64,000 nucleotides of DNA from Sulfuricella sp035530375 (lineage in GTDB: Bacteria; Pseudomonadota; Gammaproteobacteria; Burkholderiales; Sulfuricellaceae), in the NCBI GenBank assembly GCA_035530375.1, contig DATKUY010000046.1, positions 1-64,000 of the forward strand, written 5' to 3'. Below are positions 9,913 through 19,081 of this stretch, piece after piece (the stretch's first letter is position 1; every line of letters starts with the position of its first letter). Position numbers and translations under genes: made by a program. The notes below the pieces were generated by a model that saw only the letters and a program-made list of their open reading frames with translations, did no database searches and was not told the DNA's origin.

Positions 9913-10013
9913 TTTCGCCTATTCCCAAGCCAGACCCCCAACGCAGAGGGCCAAATACCATAGCCGCATTAAGACATGCGCGTGCGGCGTGAGCACGGCG
10001 CACGTTACACCGA

Positions 10014-10022
10014 TGATATAAT
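10014..10022 (+). promoter_or_regulatory. Extended -10 promoter of the antiporter gene
   Basis: TGATATAAT is a consensus extended -10 (TGn plus TATAAT at 10017-10022). No good -35 is present, as is common for extended -10 promoters. Transcription would start near 10029, about 20 bases before the ATG at 10051, which supports that start over an in-frame ATG at 9976. Confidence 0.5.
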
Positions 10023-10050
10023 CCGCCACTTTCGCCATCCCAAAGCCGCC

Positions 10051-11055
10051 ATGTCCACTTTCGCCATTCTGCTCCTGATGCTGATCGTCATTTTAATTGC
10101 CGCCGAGGTATTTACCAATGCATTGGAACATTTAGGCGAAAAGCTGAAGATTTCAGAGGGCGTCACCGGCTCGTTGTTCGCCGCCATCGGCACCGCCCTG
10201 CCGGAAACCATGGTGCCGTTGCTGGCGCTCATGGCGGGCACCAGCAACACGGCGGTGAACGAGGAAATCGGCGTCGGCGCCATTCTCGGTGCACCGCTGA
10301 TGCTCTCCACCCTGTCCATCTGCCTGATGGCCCTGGCGGTATTGAAAAAACGCGGCGCACGGGGACATCTCGTGCCGGAGCGTACCGGTCTGATCCGCGA
10401 CCTGAATTTCTTCCTCGCCGCCTTCAGTTTTTCCGCCATCGCCCTGTTCGTGCCGCACCAGTTGACCGAAATTCGTGCCGCCATCGGCCTTACCCTGGTG
10501 CTGACCTATTTCATCTACATCATGCTCACCTTGCGCGCCTCCGACCATCTGGTCAAGGAAGGCCACGGCACCGAGGCCGAGGAAAAAATGTTTCTCTGCC
10601 GTATGGGCCTGCCGGAAAACGTGGCCGCGATCCTGGCCCAGCTTGCCCTCGGCCTCGCCCTGCTGGTGGCCGGCGCCAAGGGTTTTATCCACGGCGTGGA
10701 GGGCGCTTCCGAATTGCTCGGCATCTCGCCGCTGCTGCTGTCGCTGCTGATCATTCCGATCGCCACCGAACTGCCGGAAAAGGTCAACAGCATCCTGTGG
10801 ATTCGCCGCCGCAAGGACACGCTGGCCTTCGGCAACATCACCGGCGCGATGGTATTCCAGGGAACCATGCTGCCCGCCATCGGCATCATGCTCACCCCAT
10901 GGGAGCCGCGCCATGAAGTACTGCTCGGCATCGTCATCACCCTGCTGGCTTCGCTGTGGTTGCGCATCATGGCCCACCGCGGCCAACTCAAGGTCTGGCA
11001 TCTGGCCGTCAACGGCACCATGTACGTCACCTACCTTGCGGTTGTGCTGAGCTGA
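10051..11055 (+). CDS. CaCA-family sodium/calcium-type antiporter
   Basis: This 334-residue integral membrane protein has two homologous halves. Each half carries an alpha-repeat-like motif: GTALPETMVPLLAL near residue 50 and PIATELPEKVNSI near residue 240, with the conserved acidic residue in the P-E motif. The helices run from residue 2 to the C-terminus. CaCA exchangers swap a cytoplasmic cation such as Ca2+ for Na+ or H+. The ion is not decided by the sequence. The ATG at 10051 is preferred because an extended -10 element lies inside the longer reading. Confidence 0.8.
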   Translation: MSTFAILLLMLIVILIAAEVFTNALEHLGEKLKISEGVTGSLFAAIGTALPETMVPLLALMAGTSNTAVNEEIGVGAILGAPLMLSTLSICLMALAVLKKRGARGHLVPERTGLIRDLNFFLAAFSFSAIALFVPHQLTEIRAAIGLTLVLTYFIYIMLTLRASDHLVKEGHGTEAEEKMFLCRMGLPENVAAILAQLALGLALLVAGAKGFIHGVEGASELLGISPLLLSLLIIPIATELPEKVNSILWIRRRKDTLAFGNITGAMVFQGTMLPAIGIMLTPWEPRHEVLLGIVITLLASLWLRIMAHRGQLKVWHLAVNGTMYVTYLAVVLS

Positions 11056-11119
11056 CCTTTACCCCCGCCCTGGTTAGCGGTATTCTGGCCGTCCGGCATC
11101 CGGGAAGGAGAAGCGCACG

Positions 11120-13612
11120 ATGGGCAGGAAACCCGTAACAACCAGGAACACCCCGTCTCAACCGGGAGAAAATGGGGAGATGTCGCCCTTCTGCCGCGCA
11201 CTCGCCGACCACCTCACCTATACCGTCGGCAAAGACCATTTCACCGCCACCCCCCGGGACTGGTTCTTCGCGCTGGCCCACACCACGCGCGACCAACTGA
11301 CCCAGCGCTGGATGGAAACCATGCGCCGCTATTACCGCGCCGACGCCAAGCGCATCTATTACCTGTCGATGGAGTTCCTGATCGGCCGCACGCTGACCAA
11401 CAGCCTGCTAAACATGGGTCATCTCGATGAATGCTACAAGGCGATGCTCGATGCCGGCAATGACCTGGAGGCGGTGTACGACGCGGAGCCCGATGCCGCC
11501 CTCGGCAACGGCGGACTGGGACGCCTGGCCGCCTGCTTCCTGGATTCAATGGCGACATTGGCGCTGCCGAGCTATGGTTATGGCATCCGCTACGAATACG
11601 GCATGTTCAACCAGCACATCGAAAAGGGCCGTCAGGTGGAGCACCCCGACAACTGGCTGCGCTATGGCAACCCGTGGGAATTCCCGCGGCCGGAAGTGCT
11701 GTACCCGGTCAAATTTCACGGACGGGTAGTGGAATACCTCAGCGAACACGGCAGCCTGCACCACCACTGGGTGGATACCGAAGAGATCATGGCGATGGCC
11801 TATGACACGCCTGTTCCGGGCTACGGCGGCAAATCGGTAAACAACATGCGGCTGTGGTCAGCCAAGGCATCGCGCGACTTCAACCTGAAATACTTCAACG
11901 AGGGCAACTACATCAAGGCGGTGGAGGACAAAAACCAGTCCGAAAATTTATCCAAGGTACTGTACCCGGACGACACTACGAGAATGGGGCGGGAACTACG
12001 CCTGAAACAGCAATATTTCTTCGTCAGCGCTTCGCTTCAGGACATGCTCTACCGCTTCAACAAGTTCCACAAGAATTTCGACGAACTGCCCGACAAGGTG
12101 GCGTTCCAGCTAAATGACACCCACCCCTCGATCGCCATCCCGGAACTGATGCGCGTCCTGATGGATATCCACCACCTCGGTTGGGATCGCGCCTGGGCCA
12201 TCACTACCCGCACCTTCTCCTATACCAACCACACGCTCATGCCGGAGGCGCTGGAAACCTGGCCGGTCAGTCTGTTCGAAAGCATTCTGCCACGCCACCT
12301 GCAGATCATCTATGAAATCAACCACCGTTTCCTCTCCGAAGTCGGCCACAAATATCCCGGCGACATCGGGCTGCTGAAACGCGTCTCGATCATCGATGAG
12401 GAAAACGGACGGCGCATCCGCATGGCACATCTGGCCATTATCGGTAGCCACCAGGTCAACGGTGTGGCGAAAATCCACACCGAACTGATGCGGCAAACCA
12501 TTTTCAGGGATTTCGACCGCCTTTACCCCGGCAAGATCATCAATATCACCAACGGCATCACGCCGCGGCGCTGGCTCAACCAGGCGAATCCGGCCCTGGC
12601 CGGACTGATTACGGAATATATCGGCGACGGCTGGCTCACCGACCTGATGGAGCTCGGCAAGCTTGCCCCCCTCGCCGCCGACAAGGTATTTCAGGATAAA
12701 TTCCGCGCGGTGAAACAGGCCAACAAGGAAAAACTGGCCAGGATAATCCATCTTAAACTGGGCATCAGGATCAACCCGAATTCCCTGTTCGACGTGCAAA
12801 TCAAGCGCATTCACGAATACAAACGCCAACTTCTCAACCTGCTCCATGTCGTCACGCTGTACAACCGCATCCGCACCGACCCGGCGGCCGACCGGATACC
12901 ACGCACCGTGATATTCAGCGGCAAAGCGGCGCCAGGCTACGCCCTGGCCAAACTGATCATCAAACTGATCAATGACGTGGCGGACATCGTCAACAACGAT
13001 CCCGCCATTGGCGACCGGCTCAAGGTGGTCTTCATCCCCAATTACGACGTTACCGCAGCAACCGGAATCGTGCCCGCAGCCGACATATCCGAGCAAATAT
13101 CCACTGCGGGCACCGAGGCCTCGGGCACCGGCAACATGAAGCTCACGCTGAACGGTGCACTGACCATCGGCACGCTGGATGGCGCCAACATCGAGATTCG
13201 CGATGAAGTCGGCGCAGACAACATTTTCATTTTCGGGCTGAACACGACAGAAGTTGCCGAACTGAAGCGCAAGGGTTACAACCCCTGGGATTATTATCAT
13301 GGCAACGGAGAATTGAAAAAGGTGCTCGACATGATCGGTTCCGGCTATTTTTCACCGGATGAGACCGACCGTTTCCAGCCGATCATCGACGCCCTCACCC
13401 GCAGCGGAGACCGTTTCCTGCTGCTTGCCGACTACGCCGACTATGTTGCCTGCCACGAAAAAATCGAAGCGCTCTACTGCGAACCCGTGGAGTGGGCGCG
13501 CAAGGCTATCCTCAACGTAGCCGGCATGGGCAAATTTTCCAGCGACCGGGCCATCGGGGAATATGCGGAAAAAATCTGGAACGTTAAATCGGTGCTGAAT
13601 CCTGAGTCCTGA
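11120..13612 (+). CDS. glgP: Glycogen/maltodextrin phosphorylase
   Basis: GlgP releases glucose-1-phosphate from alpha-1,4-glucans using pyridoxal phosphate as cofactor. The 830 residues are the usual length for the GT35 family. Typical motifs are visible: RIYYLSMEFLIGR, DAALGNGGLGRLAACFLDS, QLNDTHPSIAIPELMR, and the PLP-lysine region TEASGTGNMKLTLNGAL with LDGANIEI. A GGAG ribosome site precedes the ATG. No other glycogen gene is adjacent, so the gene stands alone between the antiporter and an inverted repeat. Confidence 0.96.
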   Translation: MGRKPVTTRNTPSQPGENGEMSPFCRALADHLTYTVGKDHFTATPRDWFFALAHTTRDQLTQRWMETMRRYYRADAKRIYYLSMEFLIGRTLTNSLLNMGHLDECYKAMLDAGNDLEAVYDAEPDAALGNGGLGRLAACFLDSMATLALPSYGYGIRYEYGMFNQHIEKGRQVEHPDNWLRYGNPWEFPRPEVLYPVKFHGRVVEYLSEHGSLHHHWVDTEEIMAMAYDTPVPGYGGKSVNNMRLWSAKASRDFNLKYFNEGNYIKAVEDKNQSENLSKVLYPDDTTRMGRELRLKQQYFFVSASLQDMLYRFNKFHKNFDELPDKVAFQLNDTHPSIAIPELMRVLMDIHHLGWDRAWAITTRTFSYTNHTLMPEALETWPVSLFESILPRHLQIIYEINHRFLSEVGHKYPGDIGLLKRVSIIDEENGRRIRMAHLAIIGSHQVNGVAKIHTELMRQTIFRDFDRLYPGKIINITNGITPRRWLNQANPALAGLITEYIGDGWLTDLMELGKLAPLAADKVFQDKFRAVKQANKEKLARIIHLKLGIRINPNSLFDVQIKRIHEYKRQLLNLLHVVTLYNRIRTDPAADRIPRTVIFSGKAAPGYALAKLIIKLINDVADIVNNDPAIGDRLKVVFIPNYDVTAATGIVPAADISEQISTAGTEASGTGNMKLTLNGALTIGTLDGANIEIRDEVGADNIFIFGLNTTEVAELKRKGYNPWDYYHGNGELKKVLDMIGSGYFSPDETDRFQPIIDALTRSGDRFLLLADYADYVACHEKIEALYCEPVEWARKAILNVAGMGKFSSDRAIGEYAEKIWNVKSVLNPES

Positions 13613-13656
13613 AATTTTTCTCAAAACGATTTATTGCGATTTAAAAAAGCAGTTTA

Positions 13657-13787
13657 ACCGCAAAGGACGCTAGGGACGCGAAGGAATTCGAAGACTTGAA
13701 CAACTCTATCTACATTACCCGAGGGGTGAAACATTTCAATTTATTACCCCATTGTTTTACCTTGCGAACCTTCGCGTCCCTAGCGGT
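13657..13787. repeat. Inverted pair of GC-rich repeat (family A), copy 1
   Basis: The left arm 13657-13684 is built of modules like accgcaaagg-acgctaggg-acgcgaagg. The right arm 13760-13787 carries the same modules in reverse complement (accgctaggg-acgcgaagg). About 75 bases separate the arms, which lie in the intergenic space between convergent glgP and pilR. A second pair occurs at 42228-42298. No coding capacity is seen. Confidence 0.8.
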
Positions 13788-13800
13788 GAAATTCGGTCTT

Positions 13801-15186
13801 TTAATCGATTCCCAGCCGGTCAAGGCGATAGCGCAATGCGCGGAAAGTAATGCCGAGCAGCCTGGCCGCTGCCGTCTTGTTATAGCGCGTTTTTTCCAGC
13901 GCATTCATGATCGCTTCTTTTTCCATGGTATCGAGGTATTCCTGTAAGGGCAGGCCTTCTGCCCGCACCAACTCTTTTTGTGGCTTTGCCGGGAGGTGCA
14001 GATCCTCCTTGCCGATCTTGCCGCCGGTGGTCAGTGCCGTCGCTCGCTCCAGGATGTTTTCCAACTCGCGCACGTTGCCCGGAAAGCTGTATTCCTGCAG
14101 TTCCTTTAACGCAGCCTGACTCAACTTTGGCGGCACCGCATCCGGTCCCGCCATTCTTCCGAGAATTTCCCTGGCCAGCAACGGAATGTCATCCTGGATT
14201 TCACGCAAAGCCGGCATCTTCAGCACGATCACGTTGAGCCGGTAATAAAGGTCCTGGCGGAATTTGCCGCCTTCCACGCAGTGGCCAAGATCCTGGTGGG
14301 TAGCACTGATGATGCGCACATCCACCGGTTCCTCCTGGGTATCTCCCACCTTGCGCACCATTTTTTCCTGGATGACGCGCAGTAGTTTCACCTGCATCGG
14401 CAGGGGCAAATCCGCCACCTCGTCCAGAAACAACGTGCCGCCGGTTGCGGCATGAAAAAAACCATCCCTGTCCTGGGCAGCACCGGTGAAAGCACCTTTC
14501 TTGTAACCGAAAAACTCGCTTTCCATCAGGTTTTCCGGGATCGCGCCGCAATTGACCGCGACGAACGGCCCGTCCCCGCGCGGGCCATGGAGATGGATCA
14601 GCCGCGCTGCCAATTCCTTGCCGCTACCGGATTCCCCGGTAATATGGATCGGCGCCTGACTGCGCGCCAGCTTCTCGATCATTTGACGGGTCTGCTGCAT
14701 TGGCTGTGAATCGCCTAGCAGTACCGGATGGCCGGCACCGACACTTTCGTCCGTTTTTTTCGGCTGGTCGGCATGGGACAGCTTGAGCGCGGAATTGACC
14801 AATGGACGCAACTGGGCCAGGGAAACCGGCTTGGACAGGTAATCGAAAGCGCCCGCCTTGAGTGCGGCGACAGCATTTTCTGCACTGCCATAGGCGGTAA
14901 TCACCGCCACCGGCGTGCCCGGATAGTTCCTGGTCACGTATTCCAGAAGGCCCAAGCCGTCGCCATCCGGCAGGCGCATATCGGTCAGGCACAAATCGTA
15001 AGCCTGTTTACGCAGGTGCTGCTCGGCCTCGAACGTACTGGCCGCCGTGTCCGCTGCCAGCCCCATGCGCTGCAGCGTCAACACCAGCAGTTCGCGAATG
15101 TCGGCCTCATCGTCCACCACCAGCACATGGCGAAGCGGCGTAGTACCCTCGCCTTCAGGAACTGGCGCTTGCGACTTCCGGTTCAC
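13801..15186 (-). CDS. pilR: Sigma-54 response regulator PilR
   Basis: The 461 residues comprise a receiver domain with VVDDE and phospho-acceptor D69 (LTDMRLPD), an AAA+ domain with Walker A GESGSGKE, the sigma-54 contact loop GAFTGA and Walker B LFLDEVADL, and a Fis-type helix-turn-helix (NKTAAARLLGITFRALRYRL). It is paired with a PilS-like kinase, whose stop it overlaps. The GTG at 15186 (overlap ATGTGA) is the likely start. Translational coupling is implied. PilR normally activates pilin transcription, and a pilin operon lies 14 kb away at 30.7 kb. Confidence 0.92.
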   Translation of the reverse strand: MNRKSQAPVPEGEGTTPLRHVLVVDDEADIRELLVLTLQRMGLAADTAASTFEAEQHLRKQAYDLCLTDMRLPDGDGLGLLEYVTRNYPGTPVAVITAYGSAENAVAALKAGAFDYLSKPVSLAQLRPLVNSALKLSHADQPKKTDESVGAGHPVLLGDSQPMQQTRQMIEKLARSQAPIHITGESGSGKELAARLIHLHGPRGDGPFVAVNCGAIPENLMESEFFGYKKGAFTGAAQDRDGFFHAATGGTLFLDEVADLPLPMQVKLLRVIQEKMVRKVGDTQEEPVDVRIISATHQDLGHCVEGGKFRQDLYYRLNVIVLKMPALREIQDDIPLLAREILGRMAGPDAVPPKLSQAALKELQEYSFPGNVRELENILERATALTTGGKIGKEDLHLPAKPQKELVRAEGLPLQEYLDTMEKEAIMNALEKTRYNKTAAARLLGITFRALRYRLDRLGID

Positions 15187-16784
15187 ATGGTCTCCCTCGT
15201 AAAGCTGATTCTGAATCTGGCGCCCCGCCCGGTTTCGACATAGTCTAGCGCAGCACCGTTGGCATCGCACAATTCGCGGGCGATATAAAGTCCGAGGCCG
15301 GTACCGGTGCTGTCGGTGGTGAAAAAAGGTTCAAACAACTGGGCCTGCAATGCTTCCACCACGCCCTCCCCGTCATCACTCACCTCCAATTGTACAATAT
15401 TCCCCGATGCTGAATGTGAAGCGGCCAGGCGGATGCTGCCCGCTTCGCGGCGGCAATAACGCCAAGCGTTGCGGCACAGGTTCCACAGCACCTGATCGAG
15501 GTGTTGGCGATCGAAGCGCACCGTCAACCCGTCTTCCGCCTCCAGCAACACAGTTCCGGCCGGGATTTTATCGGTCTGGCAAAAGAGTTCGACAAACTGG
15601 CGCAGGGTCGCATTCAGGTCAATGATTTCTGGCGTGGCGCGATCCCTGCGGTTAAGTTGCAGCACATCCTGAACGATCCGATCGAGGCGATAGGTATTGT
15701 CATGAACAATCTGCAGCAGCCGTGCCTGTGTCGCATCCTTGCCGGGCTCTTCCTGCAGCAATTCGGTAGCATGATTGATCGCACTCAGGGGGTTGCGTAT
15801 TTCATGTGCGATATTCGCCGTCAACCTGCCCAGCGCCGCCAGTTTCAATTGCTGCGCCCGTTCCTGCATCAGGCTCAGATCCTCGAGGAAAATCACCGTA
15901 CCCAACAACTCATCCTGGCCGATCGCGGTAAAACGCGCCTGAACCCGCTTGCCGGTGGCCGGTACGGCCAATTCGAATCGATCATTGCGTCGGTCGGCAT
16001 TCCAGCGTTGCAGACAAATGGATAATATCGGAAGATAATCGTTAAGCATCAGCTTGTTCCAGATCGCGGGCGGTTTCCCCAGCAATTTCTCGGCTTCGCC
16101 ATTATGCTGGCGCACCCGTCCCAGCCCGTCCACCACCAGTACGCCATCCTGCATACCCTGAATCACCAATTGGTTGACTTGGGCCAGGTTGGCGAGGTCG
16201 ACGCTCTGCTCCTGCGCCAGATTCTCGGTCGCCGACAGGCGTTTGGTCAGTACATAGGCCAGCCCGGAGGTAGCAAAATAGCCCATGCTGGTGAGACCGA
16301 TTTGCAAATAGTCCTTGGTATTCCCTGCCAGCACCAGCACCTGAAAAGTCTGTTCGAGCAAAATCGCAACGCTTGCCACCGCTGCATGAAACATTGCCAG
16401 GCGGCCACGGCTGACCATGCCGGTGGCGACCAGAGGGCCCAGCAGGAGCAACCCGAGGCCGCTCTGGATGCCCCCGCTGGCATGCATCAGCAGCACGATG
16501 AACAATATATCGGCGCTTACCTGGGCATTCAGAAGCAGATTGAAGCGCGGCCAGCGCACGCCAATCGGCACGACCATCAGCATCGCAAAGGTTACATAAA
16601 TAATACTGGTGGCATAAAACAGGGATGGATTGTAGGCGCCAAAAGGCTGGACAATGCCGAACGACGTATAAGCGGCGGAAAAGGTGCCGGCGACAATCAG
16701 GCGAAAAAGGTTGAAGTAGCGAAGCGACCGCCAGTACGTCTCAGGTTGAAGTGTGGGCCGCGCCTGCAGCAGTTCAGTCAGCAT
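15183..16784 (-). CDS. pilS: Sensor histidine kinase PilS
   Basis: The 533 residues have about six N-terminal membrane helices (to about residue 190), a PAS domain (from GMQDGVLVVDGLGRVRQHNGE), a DHp domain with the phospho-histidine in IAHEIRNPLSAI, and an HATPase domain with NACRN-like and GTGLGLYIAREL motifs. PilS senses pilin levels in the membrane in Pseudomonas and phosphorylates PilR. The ATG at 16784 is chosen over a GTG two codons upstream. Confidence 0.92.
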   Translation of the reverse strand: MLTELLQARPTLQPETYWRSLRYFNLFRLIVAGTFSAAYTSFGIVQPFGAYNPSLFYATSIIYVTFAMLMVVPIGVRWPRFNLLLNAQVSADILFIVLLMHASGGIQSGLGLLLLGPLVATGMVSRGRLAMFHAAVASVAILLEQTFQVLVLAGNTKDYLQIGLTSMGYFATSGLAYVLTKRLSATENLAQEQSVDLANLAQVNQLVIQGMQDGVLVVDGLGRVRQHNGEAEKLLGKPPAIWNKLMLNDYLPILSICLQRWNADRRNDRFELAVPATGKRVQARFTAIGQDELLGTVIFLEDLSLMQERAQQLKLAALGRLTANIAHEIRNPLSAINHATELLQEEPGKDATQARLLQIVHDNTYRLDRIVQDVLQLNRRDRATPEIIDLNATLRQFVELFCQTDKIPAGTVLLEAEDGLTVRFDRQHLDQVLWNLCRNAWRYCRREAGSIRLAASHSASGNIVQLEVSDDGEGVVEALQAQLFEPFFTTDSTGTGLGLYIARELCDANGAALDYVETGRGARFRISFTRETM

Positions 16785-16829
16785 TGGCACATAGCCGTAG
16801 CCGGCGGGAACCGTCGGAAAAATGGAAGA

Positions 16830-17054
16830 TTACTTCTGATGATGGAGCTGTCGATGCTCATTGGTGCAAAAAAACTCACCATGGCTAATGATGCTTTCAC
16901 TCCTCGGCAGATTTACGCCGCAATGAACACAGCGGACCATATCCTCGCCAACCATGTCCTTCGGTGAGCCATCCTGCTTGATGTTGCGGCCATGGCTTTT
17001 GAGGACGCGGTAAACAATCCAGAGCACCAAGGCAAGAAGTATCAGCTTATTCAA
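16830..17054 (-). CDS. PP0621-like small membrane protein with Cys/His cluster
   Basis: This 74-residue protein has an N-terminal membrane helix (LILLALVLWIVYRVL) and a C-terminal segment with CVHCG, SHGEFFC and EHRQLHH. It therefore resembles a small zinc-binding module on the cytoplasmic face. This matches the PP0621 family of unknown function. It sits directly upstream of pilS on the same strand with a 45-base gap, so it may be part of that operon. Confidence 0.75.
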   Translation of the reverse strand: MNKLILLALVLWIVYRVLKSHGRNIKQDGSPKDMVGEDMVRCVHCGVNLPRSESIISHGEFFCTNEHRQLHHQK

Positions 17055-17120
17055 ACATCACCTGCCACACCAGACGAGGCACCCCAAGGAGATCCTGGAA
17101 TTTATTTCAGTAACTGAAAA

Positions 17121-17197
17121 TGGTCGGGGTGAGAGGATTCGAACCTCCGGCCTCTGCGTCCCGAACGCAGCGCTCCACCAGGCTGAGCTACACCCCG
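17121..17197 (-). tRNA. tRNA-Pro(CGG)
   Basis: The minus strand folds into a full cloverleaf of 77 nt with an encoded 3' CCA. The acceptor CGGGGTG pairs with CACCCCG, and the anticodon loop TTCGGGA, with anticodon CGG, is closed by a CTGCG/CGCAG stem. The T arm is canonical (GGTTCGAATCC). It lies 11 bases past the ispB stop on the same strand. Confidence 0.97.
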
Positions 17198-17208
17198 TCT
17201 TGGATTAT

Positions 17209-18177
17209 TCAGTAACTCCGCATTACCGCGAAGTCCGCCAATTGTAGCAAAGATTCCTTGTATTTTGAATGCGGCAGGTGCGAAATCGCATCGCACGCCG
17301 CCTGCGCTTCGACCTTCGCCTGGCTCTTTACGTAATCCAGCGCACCGGTTTCACGGATTGCCGCCATGACCGCATCAAGCTCATTCAGGCCGCCCTGCTC
17401 GATCGCATTGCGAACCACCGCCGACTGTTCCGCTGTGCCGTTTTTCATGGCGTAAATCAGGGGCAGCGTGGGCTTGCCTTCGGCCAGGTCGTCGCCGACG
17501 TTCTTGCCGGTTTCGGCATGGTCGCCGGAATAATCCAGCACGTCGTCGATCAACTGGAACGCCGTGCCCAGGCGCATTCCATAGGTCGCCATGGCCTCCT
17601 CGTCCATACTGGAAGAGCTTCCGAGGATCGCGCCGAGCCGGGTGGCGGCCTCGAACAGCTTGGCGGTCTTGTAGTGGATCACCCGGATATAGCGCGCCTC
17701 GTCGATGTCCGCGTCATTGCAGTTCAACAGTTGCAGCACCTCGCCCTCGGCAATAGTGTTGGTGGCATCTGCCAGCACTTCCATCACGCGCATGTTGCCC
17801 GCCCCGACCATCATCTGGAAGGCTCTGGAATACAGAAAATCGCCCACCAGGACGCTGGCGGCATTACCGAACAGGGCATTGGCAGTAGCATTGCCGCGCC
17901 GCAGGTTCGATTCGTCCACCACATCATCGTGCAACAAGGTGGCGGTATGGATGAACTCGACTACCGCCGCCAGTTCATGTTGATGGCCGCCTGAATAGCC
18001 GAACGTGCCGGCAGAAAGCAGTACCAGCGCGGGGCGCAGACGCTTGCCGCCGCTACTGATGATGTATTCACTGATCTGGCGGATCAGCACGACGTCGGAA
18101 TGGAGCCGTTTGCGGATGACCTCATCCACGACCAGCATATCCGACTCGATGGGACTTCGAATGGTTTCCAGCGACAC
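17209..18177 (-). CDS. ispB: Octaprenyl diphosphate synthase
   Basis: This trans-prenyltransferase builds the polyprenyl side chain of ubiquinone from FPP and IPP. The 322 residues match the family, with GGKRLRPALVLL, the first Asp-rich motif DDVVDESNLRRG and the second motif DDVLDYSGD. The start is a GTG at 18177 and no upstream ATG is available. The gene is divergent from rplU-rpmA, the arrangement usual in beta- and gammaproteobacteria, and the 169-base spacer holds the rplU promoter. Confidence 0.95.
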   Translation of the reverse strand: MSLETIRSPIESDMLVVDEVIRKRLHSDVVLIRQISEYIISSGGKRLRPALVLLSAGTFGYSGGHQHELAAVVEFIHTATLLHDDVVDESNLRRGNATANALFGNAASVLVGDFLYSRAFQMMVGAGNMRVMEVLADATNTIAEGEVLQLLNCNDADIDEARYIRVIHYKTAKLFEAATRLGAILGSSSSMDEEAMATYGMRLGTAFQLIDDVLDYSGDHAETGKNVGDDLAEGKPTLPLIYAMKNGTAEQSAVVRNAIEQGGLNELDAVMAAIRETGALDYVKSQAKVEAQAACDAISHLPHSKYKESLLQLADFAVMRSY

Positions 18178-18301
18178 GAACTTAAAGACCTGAGGTTAAG
18201 TGGAAAAGCGCTAATAGTAGGAACGAGGGCAATTCTGTGTCAAGCTTTTCTGGCGCCGCCCATGATTTCCAATCAATTTTTTATACTTCGCTGCAAAATT
18301 C

Positions 18302-18310
18302 TGGTACAAT
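18302..18310 (+). promoter_or_regulatory. Extended -10 promoter of rplU-rpmA
   Basis: TGGTACAAT is an extended -10 element with TACAAT at 18305-18310. The predicted start of transcription lies about 30 bases before the rplU ATG. A -35 hexamer is not convincing. Confidence 0.5.
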
Positions 18311-18346
18311 CGCGTTCCTTTTTAAAAGCAAGTTTTGGAGCTCAAC

Positions 18347-18661
18347 ATGTATGCGGTCATAAAAACCGGCGGCAAGCAATATCGCGTAGCCCCCGGCGAA
18401 AAATTGAAAATAGAACAGATACCGGCAGACATCGGCAGCGAAATCGTACTGGATCAGGTATTGATGGTTACGGACGGTGAAGCTGTCACGGTAGGTACAC
18501 CCCTGGTAAGCGGTGCTACGGTCAAGGCGACGGTGCTCGCGCACGGTCGCGGCGAAAAGGTGCAGATTTTCAAAATGCGCCGCCGCAAGCACTATCAAAA
18601 ACACCAGGGGCATCGTCAGAACTATACCGAGATCCGCATCGACGGCATCGCGGCGCAGTAG
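18347..18661 (+). CDS. rplU: 50S ribosomal protein L21
   Basis: L21 binds 23S rRNA in the large subunit. The 104 residues are typical: MYAVIKTGGKQYRV at the start and the C-terminal KMRRRKHYQKHQGHRQ with YTEIRIDGI. The ATG at 18347 is preceded by GGAG (18337-18340) with good spacing. An upstream in-frame TTG would swallow this ribosome site and is rejected. It is followed 15 bases later by rpmA. Confidence 0.98.
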   Translation: MYAVIKTGGKQYRVAPGEKLKIEQIPADIGSEIVLDQVLMVTDGEAVTVGTPLVSGATVKATVLAHGRGEKVQIFKMRRRKHYQKHQGHRQNYTEIRIDGIAAQ

Positions 18662-18676
18662 TTAAGGAGATAAGCA

Positions 18677-18934
18677 ATGGCACATAAAAAAGCAGGCGGC
18701 AGTGTACGCAACGGCCGCGACTCTCATTCCAAGCGTCTGGGCGTGAAGCGCTACGGCGGCGAGCTGGTTACCGCCGGCAGCATCATCGTGCGCCAGCGCG
18801 GTACCCAGATGTATGCAGGCGATAACGTCGGCATGGGCAAGGATCACACCCTGTTCGCCAAGGTTGCCGGCACGATCAGCTTCGCCATCAAGGGCGCGGC
18901 AAAACACAAAGTGGTTACCATTACCCCGGCTTAA
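18677..18934 (+). CDS. rpmA: 50S ribosomal protein L27
   Basis: The 85 residues are the standard length, beginning MAHKKAGGSVRNGRDS, which is the N-terminal tail that reaches the peptidyl-transferase centre. It is co-transcribed with rplU and followed by a strong terminator at 18962. Confidence 0.98.
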   Translation: MAHKKAGGSVRNGRDSHSKRLGVKRYGGELVTAGSIIVRQRGTQMYAGDNVGMGKDHTLFAKVAGTISFAIKGAAKHKVVTITPA

Positions 18935-18961
18935 AATCCAGCCGGAGCTTGGGAACTTTAG

Positions 18962-18987
18962 GCCCTATCGGATGATAGGGCTTTTTT
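18962..18987 (+). terminator. Rho-independent terminator after rpmA
   Basis: A perfect 8-bp stem gccctatc/gatagggc with a ggat tetraloop is followed by six T residues, 27 bases past the rpmA stop. Confidence 0.9.
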
Positions 18988-19081
18988 ATTTCGAGTTGCC
19001 AGTTGTCAGCTCTGTAACATTTTGATGAATGCGGCAAAGCTGCACGCCATGAACTGAACACTGATAACTGCCCACTAAAAA

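Noticed and set aside
9976..10050. Longer N-terminus for the antiporter from the ATG at 9976
   Set aside because: The added residues are basic and non-hydrophobic, and the reading includes a consensus extended -10 promoter.
13657..13787. CRISPR array from repeated short modules
   Set aside because: The modules are inverted and contiguous, with no regular spacers and no cas genes.
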